Origin: an uncultured cyanobacterium
GTDB taxonomy: Bacteria > Cyanobacteriota > Cyanobacteriia > Cyanobacteriales > Nostocaceae
Direction: 5' to 3'
Length of the DNA stretch: 64,000 bases
Assembly (NCBI GenBank): GCA_903848645.1
Contig: CAINGU010000041.1
Span: 62,001-126,000 of the forward strand
The notes beneath the pieces were generated by a model, which searched no databases, was not told the DNA's origin, and saw nothing but the letters and a program-made list of their open reading frames with translations. The stretch's first letter is position 1. Every line of letters begins with the position of its first letter. Positions 25,191 to 34,333 of this stretch are shown here, in pieces. The position numbers and the translations under genes are program-made.

Positions 25191-26513
25191 ATGTTAAGTC
25201 TAAATCGTTATCAATGGACAGTTCTTTTTGCTGCATGGTTGGGTTGGGGCTTTGATATTTTTGACGGATTACTGTTTAATTACGTTGCCCCAAATTGTGT
25301 TCCCACTTTATTGGGATTAACTATTGGTTCAGCCGCAGCAAAAGCCGCTACCCTTTACTGGACAGGATTGCTGACCTCGATTTTGTTGATTGGGTGGGCA
25401 GTCGGAGGCATCTTATTTGGACAAGTATGCGATCGCATTGGTCGCACCAAAACATTGCTGATTACGATGCTAGTTTATGCAGTAGGGACATTCTGCTGCG
25501 CCTTTGCACCTAATATTTGGGTCTTAACACTGTGCCGGATTGTTGCCAGTTTGGGCATTGGTGGTGAATGGGCAGCGGGAGCTAGTATGGTAGCCGAAGT
25601 TGTACCTGAGAAATCACGAGTAGAAGCAGGGGCGCTGCTTTACACCGCAGCCCCAATGGGTTTATTCCTGGCCACCTTTGTCAACGATCAAATTGCGCGA
25701 GTAATTTTACCAGGCAGTCCAGAAGTCTCCTGGCGCTATGTCTTCGCCTGTGCTTTGATTCCAGCCGTGGTCGCCTTTATCGTGCGACTGTTTGTCAAAG
25801 AACCAGAGCGCTGGCAACAGGTTGCAGGTGTAGCACCCGCAAAGATTAGCGAACTTTTTACCGCCCAGCATCGTCAAGAAACCATCAGCGGATTTCTCAT
25901 GGCAGTTATTGCACTACTAACTTGGTGGAGTTGCAATGCCTTCATTCCCGTCATCGCGGCCGGTCTGGCTCAAGTATCAGCGAAGTCACAAGGGATTACA
26001 GATGGTAAAACTATCCAAATTCTGATTGAACACTGGAAAACTTCTACCACCTACAGCTTCAACACAGGTGGTCTAATCGGGACATTACTGACGATTCCAG
26101 CCGCCAAATATCTGGGGCGGAAATGGATGTTTGCAACTTACTTTTTGCTATCGGCGATCGCTGTTATCACTGCCTTTGGACCAAAAGAACCGGTTGATCT
26201 TCGTCTTTGGTCAGGACTATATTTTGCTATTGGGCTAACAGTGTTTGGCGTTTTTGGCAGCTTTACTTACTATTTGACGGAACTCTTTCCAACTCGGCTG
26301 CGTGCAACTGGTTCGGGTTTTTGCTACAATACTGGACGCATTATTACATCTGTTGGTCCGTTTATGGTAGGATACATTGCATCTCAAAAAGTGAATGCCT
26401 TACAAGGCGCAATGGAAATCCTATTTTTGATTGGCTTTATTCCACTCCTTGGCACATTACTCTGCTTTACCCCTTGGATATTAGAAACAAAAGGAAGGGT
26501 ACTATCTGATTGA
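25191..26513 (+). CDS. MFS transporter
   Basis: This 440-aa carrier has about twelve hydrophobic helices and the MFS signature between helices 2 and 3 (GQVCDRIGRTKTLL). A central cytoplasmic loop reads KEPERWQQ. It resembles the metabolite:proton symporters of the aromatic acid or sialate groups, importing an organic anion or sugar. The substrate cannot be predicted from the sequence. It stands alone, with about 115 bp upstream. Confidence 0.88.
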   Translation: MLSLNRYQWTVLFAAWLGWGFDIFDGLLFNYVAPNCVPTLLGLTIGSAAAKAATLYWTGLLTSILLIGWAVGGILFGQVCDRIGRTKTLLITMLVYAVGTFCCAFAPNIWVLTLCRIVASLGIGGEWAAGASMVAEVVPEKSRVEAGALLYTAAPMGLFLATFVNDQIARVILPGSPEVSWRYVFACALIPAVVAFIVRLFVKEPERWQQVAGVAPAKISELFTAQHRQETISGFLMAVIALLTWWSCNAFIPVIAAGLAQVSAKSQGITDGKTIQILIEHWKTSTTYSFNTGGLIGTLLTIPAAKYLGRKWMFATYFLLSAIAVITAFGPKEPVDLRLWSGLYFAIGLTVFGVFGSFTYYLTELFPTRLRATGSGFCYNTGRIITSVGPFMVGYIASQKVNALQGAMEILFLIGFIPLLGTLLCFTPWILETKGRVLSD

Positions 26514-26608
26514 TTACCCTGCTATATAAATCATAGACAACGCTAGACTAATATTATGGGCATCACAGTGCCAAAACGGGAAAATTATACGCTAAGGCTA
26601 AAACCAAT

Positions 26609-27265
26609 ATGACTACACAAACGATATCATCACCGGAAATATATCAAGGTCAATTTGGGGAGTTTACAATTACCGAGAGCGATCGCCAAAGTGTGATAAT
26701 TTATCGCACAGGGTTAATGATAGCGGCATTGTGTTTTGCCATTGGTAGCGGTTTAGTATTATTCTATCCCCAACCTGCGGCAATTGCCGCCCTTACCCCT
26801 CTCTACACCTGTTTTAGTCTGGCACTTGGTGTCAGTTTATTAACTATTCACATTTATATGGCATCTTTGCACCGAATTCTCCAAGTTTTTTGGATAATTG
26901 GCAGCATTTCCGCCTTTATTTTTGGACATGGTGATAGTCAAGCTTTTGCGATTACTATTTATAATCAACCATTGAGTATATTAGGAATTGGTTTTACCTT
27001 TGCCGCATTAACAGGAATTTATTTCAAAGAAGGTTTTTGTTTCCATCGTTTAGAAACTAAAATTTTAACTCCCCTTGTTCCTTTATTATTATTAGGGCAT
27101 TTAACCAGTATTTTACCCACCCAAGCAGAACAGACTTTATTAGGAATTTGGGCAATTTTCTTTCTCGTCTTTGCGGTGCGGAAAATCATTCAACCCATTC
27201 CTCCCGATATTGGCGATAAATCTGTATTTGATTATTTAAAAAATCAACGTTTAGCAAAGGTTTGA
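26609..27265 (+). CDS. DUF2301 integral membrane protein
   Basis: This 218-aa protein has about six hydrophobic segments and the features YIKEGFCFHRLETKILTPLVPLLLLGH and FLVFAVRKIIQPIPPDIGDKS, which fit the cyanobacterial and plastid DUF2301 family. Its role is unknown. The soluble N-terminus (about 30 aa) precedes the first helix. The gene is followed by a GGGCGCAGGCCCTGCGCCC palindrome and then dprA. Confidence 0.82.
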   Translation: MTTQTISSPEIYQGQFGEFTITESDRQSVIIYRTGLMIAALCFAIGSGLVLFYPQPAAIAALTPLYTCFSLALGVSLLTIHIYMASLHRILQVFWIIGSISAFIFGHGDSQAFAITIYNQPLSILGIGFTFAALTGIYFKEGFCFHRLETKILTPLVPLLLLGHLTSILPTQAEQTLLGIWAIFFLVFAVRKIIQPIPPDIGDKSVFDYLKNQRLAKV

Positions 27266-27331
27266 TATATTGATATGCACTTGAATGAGATAAAAAATTT
27301 ACGAAATTCTTCCTTCTTCTTCCTCCTGATT

Positions 27332-27350
27332 GGGCGCAGGCCCTGCGCCC
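27332..27350. repeat. Perfect GC-rich palindrome GGGCGCAGG-C-CCTGCGCCC
   Basis: A nine-base stem sits around a single central base, immediately upstream of dprA. It is a frequent dispersed repeat in cyanobacterial genomes, often followed by CTAC as here. Confidence 0.75.
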
Positions 27351-27368
27351 CTACATCCTTCTCATAAA

Positions 27369-28487
27369 ATGTCAAATACAGAAGAACGTAAATACTGGTT
27401 AGCTTGGTCGCAAATTTCTGGTATTGGTCCAATATTACTCCAAAGATTACAACAGCATTTTGGTAATTTGGAAACTGCTTGGAAAGCTAGTCCTGGAGAA
27501 TTGCGAAAAGTTGAAGGTTTTGGATTTCAGACATTAGAAAAAGTTGTTCAACAAAAATCCCGTTTACACCCAGAACAACTCCTCACTCAACACCAACAAA
27601 TAAACCCCCATTTCTGGACACCAGCAGACCCAGAATACCCCCAACTACTGCGAGAAATCCCCAGTCCACCCCCGTTGTTGTACTATCGGGGTGAAGTTGA
27701 TTTACAGGAAAATTCGGGACAAAAACCTTTAGTGGGAATTGTGGGAACTCGTCAACCTACAGAATACGGAATTAAATGGACTCGTCAAATTAGTACCGCT
27801 TTAGCAAAAAACGGTTTTACGGTTGTTTCAGGAATGGCCGAAGGAATAGACACCGAAAGTCACGCAGCAGCAATGAAAGCCGGAGGAAGAACAATAGCAG
27901 TAGTGGGAACAGGAGTAGATGTGATTTATCCCTATAAAAATCAAGGTTTATATAAACAGATTTTGACATCTGGAATAGTAATTAGTGAATATCCTGCAAA
28001 AACTACACCCAACCGCACCCATTTTCCCCGTCGAAATCGCATCATTGCTGGTTTAAGTCGTGCGGTATTAGTTATAGAAGCGGGAATAAAATCCGGTGCT
28101 TTAATTACAGCTACTTATGCTAATGAATTTTGTCGAGATGTTTACGCATTACCAGGAAGAATTGATGATCAGCCATCACAAGGTTGTTTAAAATTAATTA
28201 GTCAAGGTGCAGGTTTAATTAATCAGGAACTTAGTGAATTATTAACTCTGCTGGGAGCGATTCCCCAAATAGATATAGAAACACCTATAATTAAATCTCC
28301 TCCCTTACCTGACTTAGCACCAGAATTACAACAGGTAATAAATATCTTAGCTATTGATGCTTTATCTTTTGATTTTATAATTCAAAAAACAGGGATGAAT
28401 GCTGCTTTAGTTTCCAGTTCTTTATTACAATTAGAACTCATGGGTTTAGTTACCCAACTTCCCGGAATGCGATATCAAAAATGTTAA
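27369..28487 (+). CDS. dprA: DNA processing protein DprA
   Basis: DprA binds incoming single-stranded DNA and loads RecA in natural transformation. The Rossmann-like domain shows VGIVGTRQPTEYG, GMAEGIDTESHAAAM, GGRTIAVVGTGVDVIYP and FPRRNRIIAGLS. An N-terminal helix-hairpin-helix region and a C-terminal winged-helix-like DprA_WH domain flank it. The track start at 27330 is TTG inside a palindromic repeat; the ATG at 27369 (MSNTEERKYW) gives 372 aa and is preferred. Confidence 0.95.
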   Translation: MSNTEERKYWLAWSQISGIGPILLQRLQQHFGNLETAWKASPGELRKVEGFGFQTLEKVVQQKSRLHPEQLLTQHQQINPHFWTPADPEYPQLLREIPSPPPLLYYRGEVDLQENSGQKPLVGIVGTRQPTEYGIKWTRQISTALAKNGFTVVSGMAEGIDTESHAAAMKAGGRTIAVVGTGVDVIYPYKNQGLYKQILTSGIVISEYPAKTTPNRTHFPRRNRIIAGLSRAVLVIEAGIKSGALITATYANEFCRDVYALPGRIDDQPSQGCLKLISQGAGLINQELSELLTLLGAIPQIDIETPIIKSPPLPDLAPELQQVINILAIDALSFDFIIQKTGMNAALVSSSLLQLELMGLVTQLPGMRYQKC

Positions 28488-28550
28488 AATGACGATCAGA
28501 ACTTTGCTTGTAGTCTAGCAAAAACTATCTCACCATCTGTTACTTGTCCA

Positions 28551-30101
28551 TTATTGTTGTGGATAATATTGAGGAGTCATCACAGGAGGCGGATAACTGC
28601 CTACAGGCATATTATTAACCATCCCATTAGGTACAGTTGGATTCATTACTGGGGGTTGAATAAAAGGTTGAACTGGTTGAACTGGTTGAACTGGTTGAAT
28701 AGGAGGTTGATAATTAGGAACTGGTTGATTAGTCGGTTGATTAACTGGTTGATTATTTGTAGGATTGCTGGGTGGTACTGTAGCTTGGCTAAAATGTTGG
28801 TAAGCAGCACTAGAAATAGAACTAATTAATTTTGCAGCGCGAGGATCATTATTGGGACGTTGTACCATGATAGCGGCAATATAACGCTTACCCGTAGGAA
28901 CATCAACTAAACCCGCATCGGCTAACATTGTACCAATATCACCCGTTTTGTGGTAAGCATTTGCGCCTTTTCCTAAGCCAGCAGGTAAAAGATTATCTCT
29001 TTCAGTCCGACTCATGATATTAAGCATTAAATCACGCGATCGCATACTCACAACATTACCTTGATTCACCATTGAAATCAAATTTCCCAATTCTCGCGGA
29101 CTGGTAGTATTAGTCCCTTGTAAATCCGGGAGAGGATTCCGAATCATCGTAGTTGTCATTCCCCAACTGCGAAAACGCCCATTTAAAGCCTCTTGTCCCC
29201 CTAATTTAGCAACTAGCATATTTGTGGCGGTGTTATCGCTAATTGTAATCATCTTAGTGGCCAGATCAAAAGCCGTGTATTTGCTGCCTGGGGGTTGATA
29301 TTGCAGATTTCCCGAACCCCCAACAATCATCTCTTTTTCCAGAGTTAACATTTCATCCAGGCGGATTTTACCTGCATCTACATCCTGGAAAAAAGCAATC
29401 AAAATCGGGATTTTAATGGTGCTGGCAGCCGGAAAACTCGTATTACTATTAATATCTACATAACCACCATTATCTAAGTCTAATAAAAACACCCCTGGTG
29501 TGAGATCAGAATTAGCAGTGGTGAGAGTTTGCAAAGTATTTTTTAAAGGTATAATTTCCTGGGAAAGGGATAAAGCTGGATTAGAAGTTTGAGGTACTTT
29601 TTGAGAGGCTGTAGTTTGAGGAACAGAGGCCACTGAGCTAATGCGATTAGCAGGGTCTAGGACTGACAATAACGTGCCAACAATCGCACCAACACCAACA
29701 CCGACAATTAACAACCGCAAGGCATACAACATGGTTCTAGCCATGGGTTTTAACCTGGTCTTGCGTGATGCTTTTCTTTCTATTTTCGGCTTTTCGATGC
29801 GTACCGTCTTTAACCTCACCGTCCCTGGTTGAGAAAGTTGAGTATTCTTCTTGACTGTAGGCACGGGTTTCACTCCTGGAGGCATGATGATCCGTGATGC
29901 TGGTCTTCGCCCCCCAGACGGGATCGGAGCGGAACTGATATGATTACCTAGGCTTGTTACCTTGGCAGCCTCTCTTGGGCTAGAAACTGGCTGCCTGACA
30001 ACCTTTGTCTGTCCTGTCTTGGGAACTGGACGTTTACGCCGGCGACGCTGTACAGGTTGCCCTCGTGATATAGGTATGAGTTTGTCACTTGATTCTGACA
30101 T
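28551..30101 (-). CDS. Membrane-anchored class A beta-lactamase-fold serine hydrolase
   Basis: This 516-aa protein starts with a basic, Pro-rich cytoplasmic segment of about 120 residues, then one membrane helix (ALRLLIVGVGVGAIVGTLLSVL). The hydrolase domain carries SxxK in AASTIKIP, SDN in TISDNTATNM and KTG in YHKTGDIG. The tail is Pro/Gln-rich with QPVQP repeats. The catalytic triad elements are intact, so it may act on cell-wall peptides or beta-lactams; the family alone does not tell which. The DNA encoding the tail has tandem TTGAACTGG repeats. Confidence 0.88.
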   Translation of the reverse strand: MSESSDKLIPISRGQPVQRRRRKRPVPKTGQTKVVRQPVSSPREAAKVTSLGNHISSAPIPSGGRRPASRIIMPPGVKPVPTVKKNTQLSQPGTVRLKTVRIEKPKIERKASRKTRLKPMARTMLYALRLLIVGVGVGAIVGTLLSVLDPANRISSVASVPQTTASQKVPQTSNPALSLSQEIIPLKNTLQTLTTANSDLTPGVFLLDLDNGGYVDINSNTSFPAASTIKIPILIAFFQDVDAGKIRLDEMLTLEKEMIVGGSGNLQYQPPGSKYTAFDLATKMITISDNTATNMLVAKLGGQEALNGRFRSWGMTTTMIRNPLPDLQGTNTTSPRELGNLISMVNQGNVVSMRSRDLMLNIMSRTERDNLLPAGLGKGANAYHKTGDIGTMLADAGLVDVPTGKRYIAAIMVQRPNNDPRAAKLISSISSAAYQHFSQATVPPSNPTNNQPVNQPTNQPVPNYQPPIQPVQPVQPVQPFIQPPVMNPTVPNGMVNNMPVGSYPPPVMTPQYYPQQ

Positions 30102-30306
30102 AGCTACTCCTTGCCACCTTCGACCCAGATTGTTATTTGATGCACCGTTATACTCAGTTTACCTTGTGGGACTAAGTAGTATTTTCGTATTCAGTTTACG
30201 CTATATTTATCTTTTTGGGTAATGATTGCGTCTATAATAACTCAATTTGCTAGTTATCTGGTTTAAGTTGGTTATAGGTAATTAGCAAAATTTCTGAACC
30301 TATCAC

Positions 30307-31056
30307 CTATTTTTGTCTATTAATTGCCCATTCTATCTGTCGTAAAATCCCTCGTAACATTCCCACTTCCGTCGTTTGTAGGTAAGCACGATTATAGAGG
30401 TGGCGAAATTTTTCCATGCGACTAGCTGCGGTATGAGGATAAAGATAACCTATGGCAAGCAATAGAGATTCCAATTGTTGATAGTAAGCTTCTATGGCAT
30501 CTAACGGGGCAATTTCTGGAGCGGGTATATTTTGCTCTATAAATAAGTCCGTAGCTTGTGACAATTCATAACAACAAATAGAAACCGCAGTAGCTAAATT
30601 CAAAGATGGATATTCTGGATTAGTGGGAATAAAAACTAATTTGTGGGCATAACTTAATTCTTCATTAGTTAATCCTCTATCTTCCCTACCAAAAATTAAA
30701 GCTACAGGCTTTTGGGTTTCTGCTAATAACCAGGGTAAAGCGGTGCGGGGAGTTTCTAGGGGGATTTCTCCACTGTATTCCCGTCCCATGGTAGCAATGG
30801 CACGGACACAGCCCTGTAATGCTTGTGGTAATGTGTCTACTATGACCGCAGATTCTAAAATATCTTTACCATGAACTGCCATTTTTAAGGCATCATCTGA
30901 TCTGCGATCGCATTGAGGATTGACTAATATTAGTTTAGATAAGCCAAAATTTTTCATCACCCTGGCCACAGAACCCACATTCAATGGTCCTGCTGGTTCT
31001 ACTAATACGATAATTACGTTGTTGTAACTGGTTTTTATATTAATATTTTCTGTCAT
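30307..31056 (-). CDS. trmJ: tRNA/rRNA methyltransferase TrmJ-like (SpoU family)
   Basis: This SPOUT enzyme 2'-O-methylates RNA, position 32 of tRNA in TrmJ. The N-terminus VIIVLVEPAGPLNVGSVARVMKNFGL and the motifs LIFGREDRGLTNEEL and NPEYPSLNLATAVSICCYEL are diagnostic of the group. The 249-aa length matches. The upstream neighbour on the same strand is an XRE antitoxin-like gene 11 bp away, so they may share a transcript by chance. Confidence 0.92.
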   Translation of the reverse strand: MTENINIKTSYNNVIIVLVEPAGPLNVGSVARVMKNFGLSKLILVNPQCDRRSDDALKMAVHGKDILESAVIVDTLPQALQGCVRAIATMGREYSGEIPLETPRTALPWLLAETQKPVALIFGREDRGLTNEELSYAHKLVFIPTNPEYPSLNLATAVSICCYELSQATDLFIEQNIPAPEIAPLDAIEAYYQQLESLLLAIGYLYPHTAASRMEKFRHLYNRAYLQTTEVGMLRGILRQIEWAINRQK

Positions 31057-31067
31057 TGAAGGAGTCT

Positions 31068-31385
31068 TTAAACTACAGTTATTCGGGCATTATGGCTAGA
31101 TTTAGGTTTTACTCTAATTTCTACATCAATTTCAAAAGCATTGAGAAATTTAAACATTCTTTCTAGAGAAAAACCTGTGAGTCTTCCTCTCATTAAAGCA
31201 GAAACTTTTGGTTGATCAATTCCTAATAATTCAGCCGCTTCAGCTTGGGTGATATGACGTGCGGTGATAGCATTACTGATTTTGCGTGCTAGTTCTGCTT
31301 TTACTAGCATTTTATCTGGGTTGGGTAAACCCAAATCAGCGAATACGTTACCGCTACTGGTTGTTATTTCAATATTTTCTCTCAT
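31068..31385 (-). CDS. XRE-type helix-turn-helix antitoxin-like regulator
   Basis: The track ORF begins at 31466, but the ATG at 31385 (MRENIEITTSSGN) has AAGGAAAT upstream and fits homologues, giving 105 aa. The HTH lies at ITQAEAAELLGIDQPKVSALMRGR, followed by FSLERMFKFLNAFEIDVEIRVK. This is the HigA-like antitoxin class that normally follows a RelE/HigB toxin gene. Here the upstream gene is a PIN toxin instead and no RelE-like gene is visible, so it may be an orphan antitoxin. Confidence 0.85.
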   Translation of the reverse strand: MRENIEITTSSGNVFADLGLPNPDKMLVKAELARKISNAITARHITQAEAAELLGIDQPKVSALMRGRLTGFSLERMFKFLNAFEIDVEIRVKPKSSHNARITVV

Positions 31386-31416
31386 AATTATTTCCTTTTC
31401 TCTTCTAATTTGCGTG

Positions 31417-31809
31417 CTATATCCAAGAAACTGTTTGTAAATTTTCAACTTCCTGAAAATGAGCATCGCGTGTAACTAAAATTAGATTATATTGAAGACT
31501 TATGGCGGCAATCCAAATATCATTTTCAGGTAACGGACGACCTTTCAAACGTAGCTGATTTTTTATTTCACCGTATATTCGTGATGTTTCTGTATTACAT
31601 TCAAGTACAGTATTATTGGAGATAAATTCTTCAATCCGTTCTAAATTCTCTTTTGAGCGTCCAGATTTTCTCGCACCATAACACAATTCCCCGACTGCAA
31701 TACTGGGAATGAAAACTTCATTAGCTTGTGCAAGGTTATTTTTTACTACTAATTCACTGCCAAATAAAGCAATAATGATATTAGTATCGAGCAAGTATCT
31801 ACCATTCAT
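31417..31809 (-). CDS. PIN-domain (VapC-like) toxin
   Basis: VapC-type toxins are Mg-dependent RNases. This protein begins MNGRYLLDTNIIIALFG with the first acidic residue in LDTN, and has ELCYGARKSGR, GRPLPENDIWIAAISLQYNLILVTRD with the remaining acidic residues. The ATG at 31809 is spaced 9 nt from GGAAAGG, and its first codons overlap the 3' end of the upstream DUF2281-type gene. The product is 130 aa. The overlap is typical of antitoxin-toxin pairs. Confidence 0.9.
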   Translation of the reverse strand: MNGRYLLDTNIIIALFGSELVVKNNLAQANEVFIPSIAVGELCYGARKSGRSKENLERIEEFISNNTVLECNTETSRIYGEIKNQLRLKGRPLPENDIWIAAISLQYNLILVTRDAHFQEVENLQTVSWI

Positions 31810-32026
31810 GAACATCAACCTTTCCACAATCTTGTTCTATTGCTTCACTCATTAGCTGTAAGTCTTCTTTGGGTATTGAACCTGCAAAATGCAGTAATTG
31901 TTTACCGGGAACACCTTTGATTTTTGAACTTGTTAAATTGCGGGCAAATTCTAGGACTTGATATTGCAAGTCTTGAGGCATGATTTTTAATTGTTCAATA
32001 ACTTGGTCAGCAATAGATGTAGTCAT
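31799..32026 (-). CDS. DUF2281/VapB-like antitoxin
   Basis: The ATG at 32026 (MTTSIADQVIEQL) follows AGGAAA and gives 75 aa; the track start at 32044 has no such site. The sequence KIMPQDLQYQVLEFARNLTSS is the helical start of DUF2281-like antitoxins. The C-terminus, ending KVDVHEW, probably wraps the toxin. The gene overlaps the PIN toxin gene by 11 bp. It is the first gene of a three-gene cassette with PIN and XRE genes. Confidence 0.82.
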   Translation of the reverse strand: MTTSIADQVIEQLKIMPQDLQYQVLEFARNLTSSKIKGVPGKQLLHFAGSIPKEDLQLMSEAIEQDCGKVDVHEW

Positions 32027-32266
32027 AATATTTTTTCCTAGCATTGTTAAATACTATGTTATTGGAAAATCAAAGTTAGTCAAGAGTAGACCTTGCTACT
32101 ACGATCTGAAAACGTTAGACCTGTAGTATAAAATTTGGACTTATTGACAAAAAAGTAGTAGCATTATGGTTAACCATAAAGAAATCCTCACAAGTACCAC
32201 CAAGTGAGGACATTAACCAAAATTATTCAAATCGAAATGAACTCCTAAGTTATCCAACAAGGGAGT

Positions 32267-32446
32267 TTATTTGTTTCCAGGTATGAAATAGCCTACAGCC
32301 GCACCTATAGTAAGAGTTGCCATACTTTCAAAAGTTTTACGACTATCATTGTCTGTAAAAGCTAATGCTAGTAGTCCCAATAAAGCTACGGTAGCTATAA
32401 CGCTTAGTGCAATATCTTTATATTGAGGTTTTGATTTAAAGATCAT
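32267..32446 (-). CDS. Small membrane protein, 59 aa (not in ORF track)
   Basis: The minus strand reads MIFKSKPQYKDIALSVIATV... from ATG 32446 to TAA 32267. Residues 10-30 form a clear membrane helix (DIALSVIATVALLGLLALAF). A charged loop (TDNDSRKTFES) follows, then a shorter hydrophobic stretch (MATLTIGAAVGYFIPG). This is a good two-helix or holin-like pattern and unlikely to be chance, although no strong ribosome site is visible. The family is not recognised. It lies alone in a large AT-rich gap. Confidence 0.6.
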   Translation of the reverse strand: MIFKSKPQYKDIALSVIATVALLGLLALAFTDNDSRKTFESMATLTIGAAVGYFIPGNK

Positions 32447-33552
32447 GGGGTTGATTTTGTGATGGACATTAGAAACCCCATAATCACATTACATCAAGAA
32501 AAGGTAAAGATTAACGCATACCTAATTTTTTCCTATCAAATAAAATAAGTACGTATAATAAAAAATGGTAATAATGAGAACTGCCGAGAAGTTCTCGGAA
32601 CTGATGTAGAACTCACTTAGAACTATCATGGAATTATCAATAAATATACAACAATAACTTAGTATACGAATATTAACAATTATAATTAAATATAAAAAGT
32701 TGAATCTTTTCCAGTATTTAGGTATTAAGATAATTACTTAAATCCTTTCCTGGTAAGCAGACTAGAATTTTAATTGATGAAATATATTTTCGATTTTACA
32801 AATAAAATAATTAAAGATACAATAAAAAATTAATTGCTAATCTAAATAAAATAATTGATATTATCTCTTTATTAGAATAAGTAAATTTACAAAAGCCAGA
32901 ATTATTTTTTAAGTATATTTATCATGACTTTTGTTACAAAAATATTAATAAAAATTTCAAGATTATTTTATGAATGTGATGAAACATTGATAAAATAACC
33001 TCTATCACTACACCCTTGACCCTAAATTGACTATGAACTTCTTACTATTCGATTTTGATGAAAAGTAGTTGTTAACTGTAGTTGATGTCGCTAACAGGGT
33101 GATAAAGTAGCTTGAAAGTAAGACTTTGTAAATCTTTAAATGTTATTTGACAAAAAGAGTACAAATTTATTTAGAAGTGTATTGATTATATGCTTAATAA
33201 GCTCGGTTAAAAATACAGTTTTATCTTGGTGTAAGCTCTAGAATTGGATTGATATTTTTAATGGTATTGTATCTCAAATTCTTATGGTATAAACTTTTGA
33301 GATATGGTTGTCACACTCACCTAGATATTTGATATAATATGGCGGTGTAGTTTACAAGTAGTCGTGCAAAATAAATTATACATTTAGGATATGGAACAGT
33401 AAACAGATAAACCAGATAAACATTACAGGAATTTTTATTTGTTCCAAAAATATTACAATTAATTTTGCTTATGTATTTAACTAAAATACAATGAACAATT
33501 AAATCTTTTCAAGATTAAATAATTTAGTAAACAAATAAATTTTTTGCCTTAT
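32447..33552. other. AT-rich 1.1-kb region without a gene
   Basis: No frame of gene size is seen on either strand. The region includes a 15-base palindrome CCGAGAAGTTCTCGG (32584-32598) and a stem-loop TATCTCAAA/TTTGAGATA (33270-33304). Base composition is even more AT-rich than the window in general and matches the following orphan gene, which suggests transferred or decayed DNA. Confidence 0.5.
32584..32598. promoter_or_regulatory. 15-bp palindrome CCGAGAAGTTCTCGG, possible operator
   Basis: Two perfect 7-base arms flank a single central base, about 138 bp upstream of the small membrane protein gene. Flanking copies of GAACT extend the symmetry. It could be an operator for a dimeric regulator; no regulator is identified. 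Confidence 0.35.
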
Positions 33553-34173
33553 ATGACTATTAACAAAAATATAAAATTTGGAATTTCAAAAAGTGGTAAA
33601 TACGTTTTAGATATTATACCCAAAGATCATATTGACAAACATTTAGAAAGATTAAAATTTTATAATGTTAATTATGAGGTTATTACTAGACAATATAGAT
33701 TAAAAATTGAATTAGAAGAAGTTTGTTCTATAGTTTTTTCAAAGATAGAAAAATGTTTGATTGATAAACTTAAAAATGCCTATGATTTTATAGATAGAAG
33801 AGAATATTCATTGCCAGCTTCAAGCCACATTATATGTATTCTAAAAAATAATAGCTATGTTATTACAAGTAATAAAAAAGAAGAAATAGAAAAAATAAAA
33901 TTATACTTCAAGCAGTATAAAAATGTGAATTATAAAATAGTATTGATTGGAGGTAAGACTATTTTTATAGTACATAAAAATATCCATGAAGCCATATCCG
34001 AAGATATAAAAAAATATATAAATATTATAAATGAAAATGATATTATAAATGAAAATGATGAAGAAATAATAAAACTTCAATCTTTAATTAGTGAATATGA
34101 AAATATTATTGGTAACAACAGTAAAGAACCAATTTTCAATTTTGGTGGTTGTATAGGATATCCTAGAGCGTAA
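33553..34173 (+). CDS. Orphan AT-rich protein with internal duplication
   Basis: I do not recognise this 206-aa protein. The track start at 33544 is TTG; the ATG at 33553 gives MTINKNIKFG. Two similar units of about 45 residues are visible: KYVLDIIPKDHIDKHLERLK...NVNYEVITRQYRLKIEL and SYVITSNKKEEIEKIKLYFK...NVNYKIVLIGGKTIFIV. Each fits a beta-alpha-beta-beta pattern. The C-terminus is acidic, then ends FGGCIGYPRA. Codon use is extreme (Lys AAA, Ile ATA/ATT), unlike neighbours, which suggests horizontal transfer. It precedes mazEF in an accessory region. Confidence 0.65.
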   Translation: MTINKNIKFGISKSGKYVLDIIPKDHIDKHLERLKFYNVNYEVITRQYRLKIELEEVCSIVFSKIEKCLIDKLKNAYDFIDRREYSLPASSHIICILKNNSYVITSNKKEEIEKIKLYFKQYKNVNYKIVLIGGKTIFIVHKNIHEAISEDIKKYINIINENDIINENDEEIIKLQSLISEYENIIGNNSKEPIFNFGGCIGYPRA

Positions 34174-34333
34174 CCATTCAGAAGCAGACGTTAGTTATTC
34201 ATTACTTCATTATACTCAAATACCTGTTTACATATCTCCTCGTAATAGGACTAAATAAATATATCTGCCTCTACTTGACTATTTATATATTTGTAATTAC
34301 AATGTAAATACCACCCTATCCCCAAAAAATAAA

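Noticed and set aside
28554-28829. 91-aa plus-strand ORF with RLNWLNWLNWLN repeats
   Set aside because: It is a shadow of the Pro/Gln repeat tail of the serine hydrolase.
33032-33067. Tiny ORF MNFLLFDFDEK
   Set aside because: It has only 11 codons and no ribosome site; most likely chance in AT-rich DNA.
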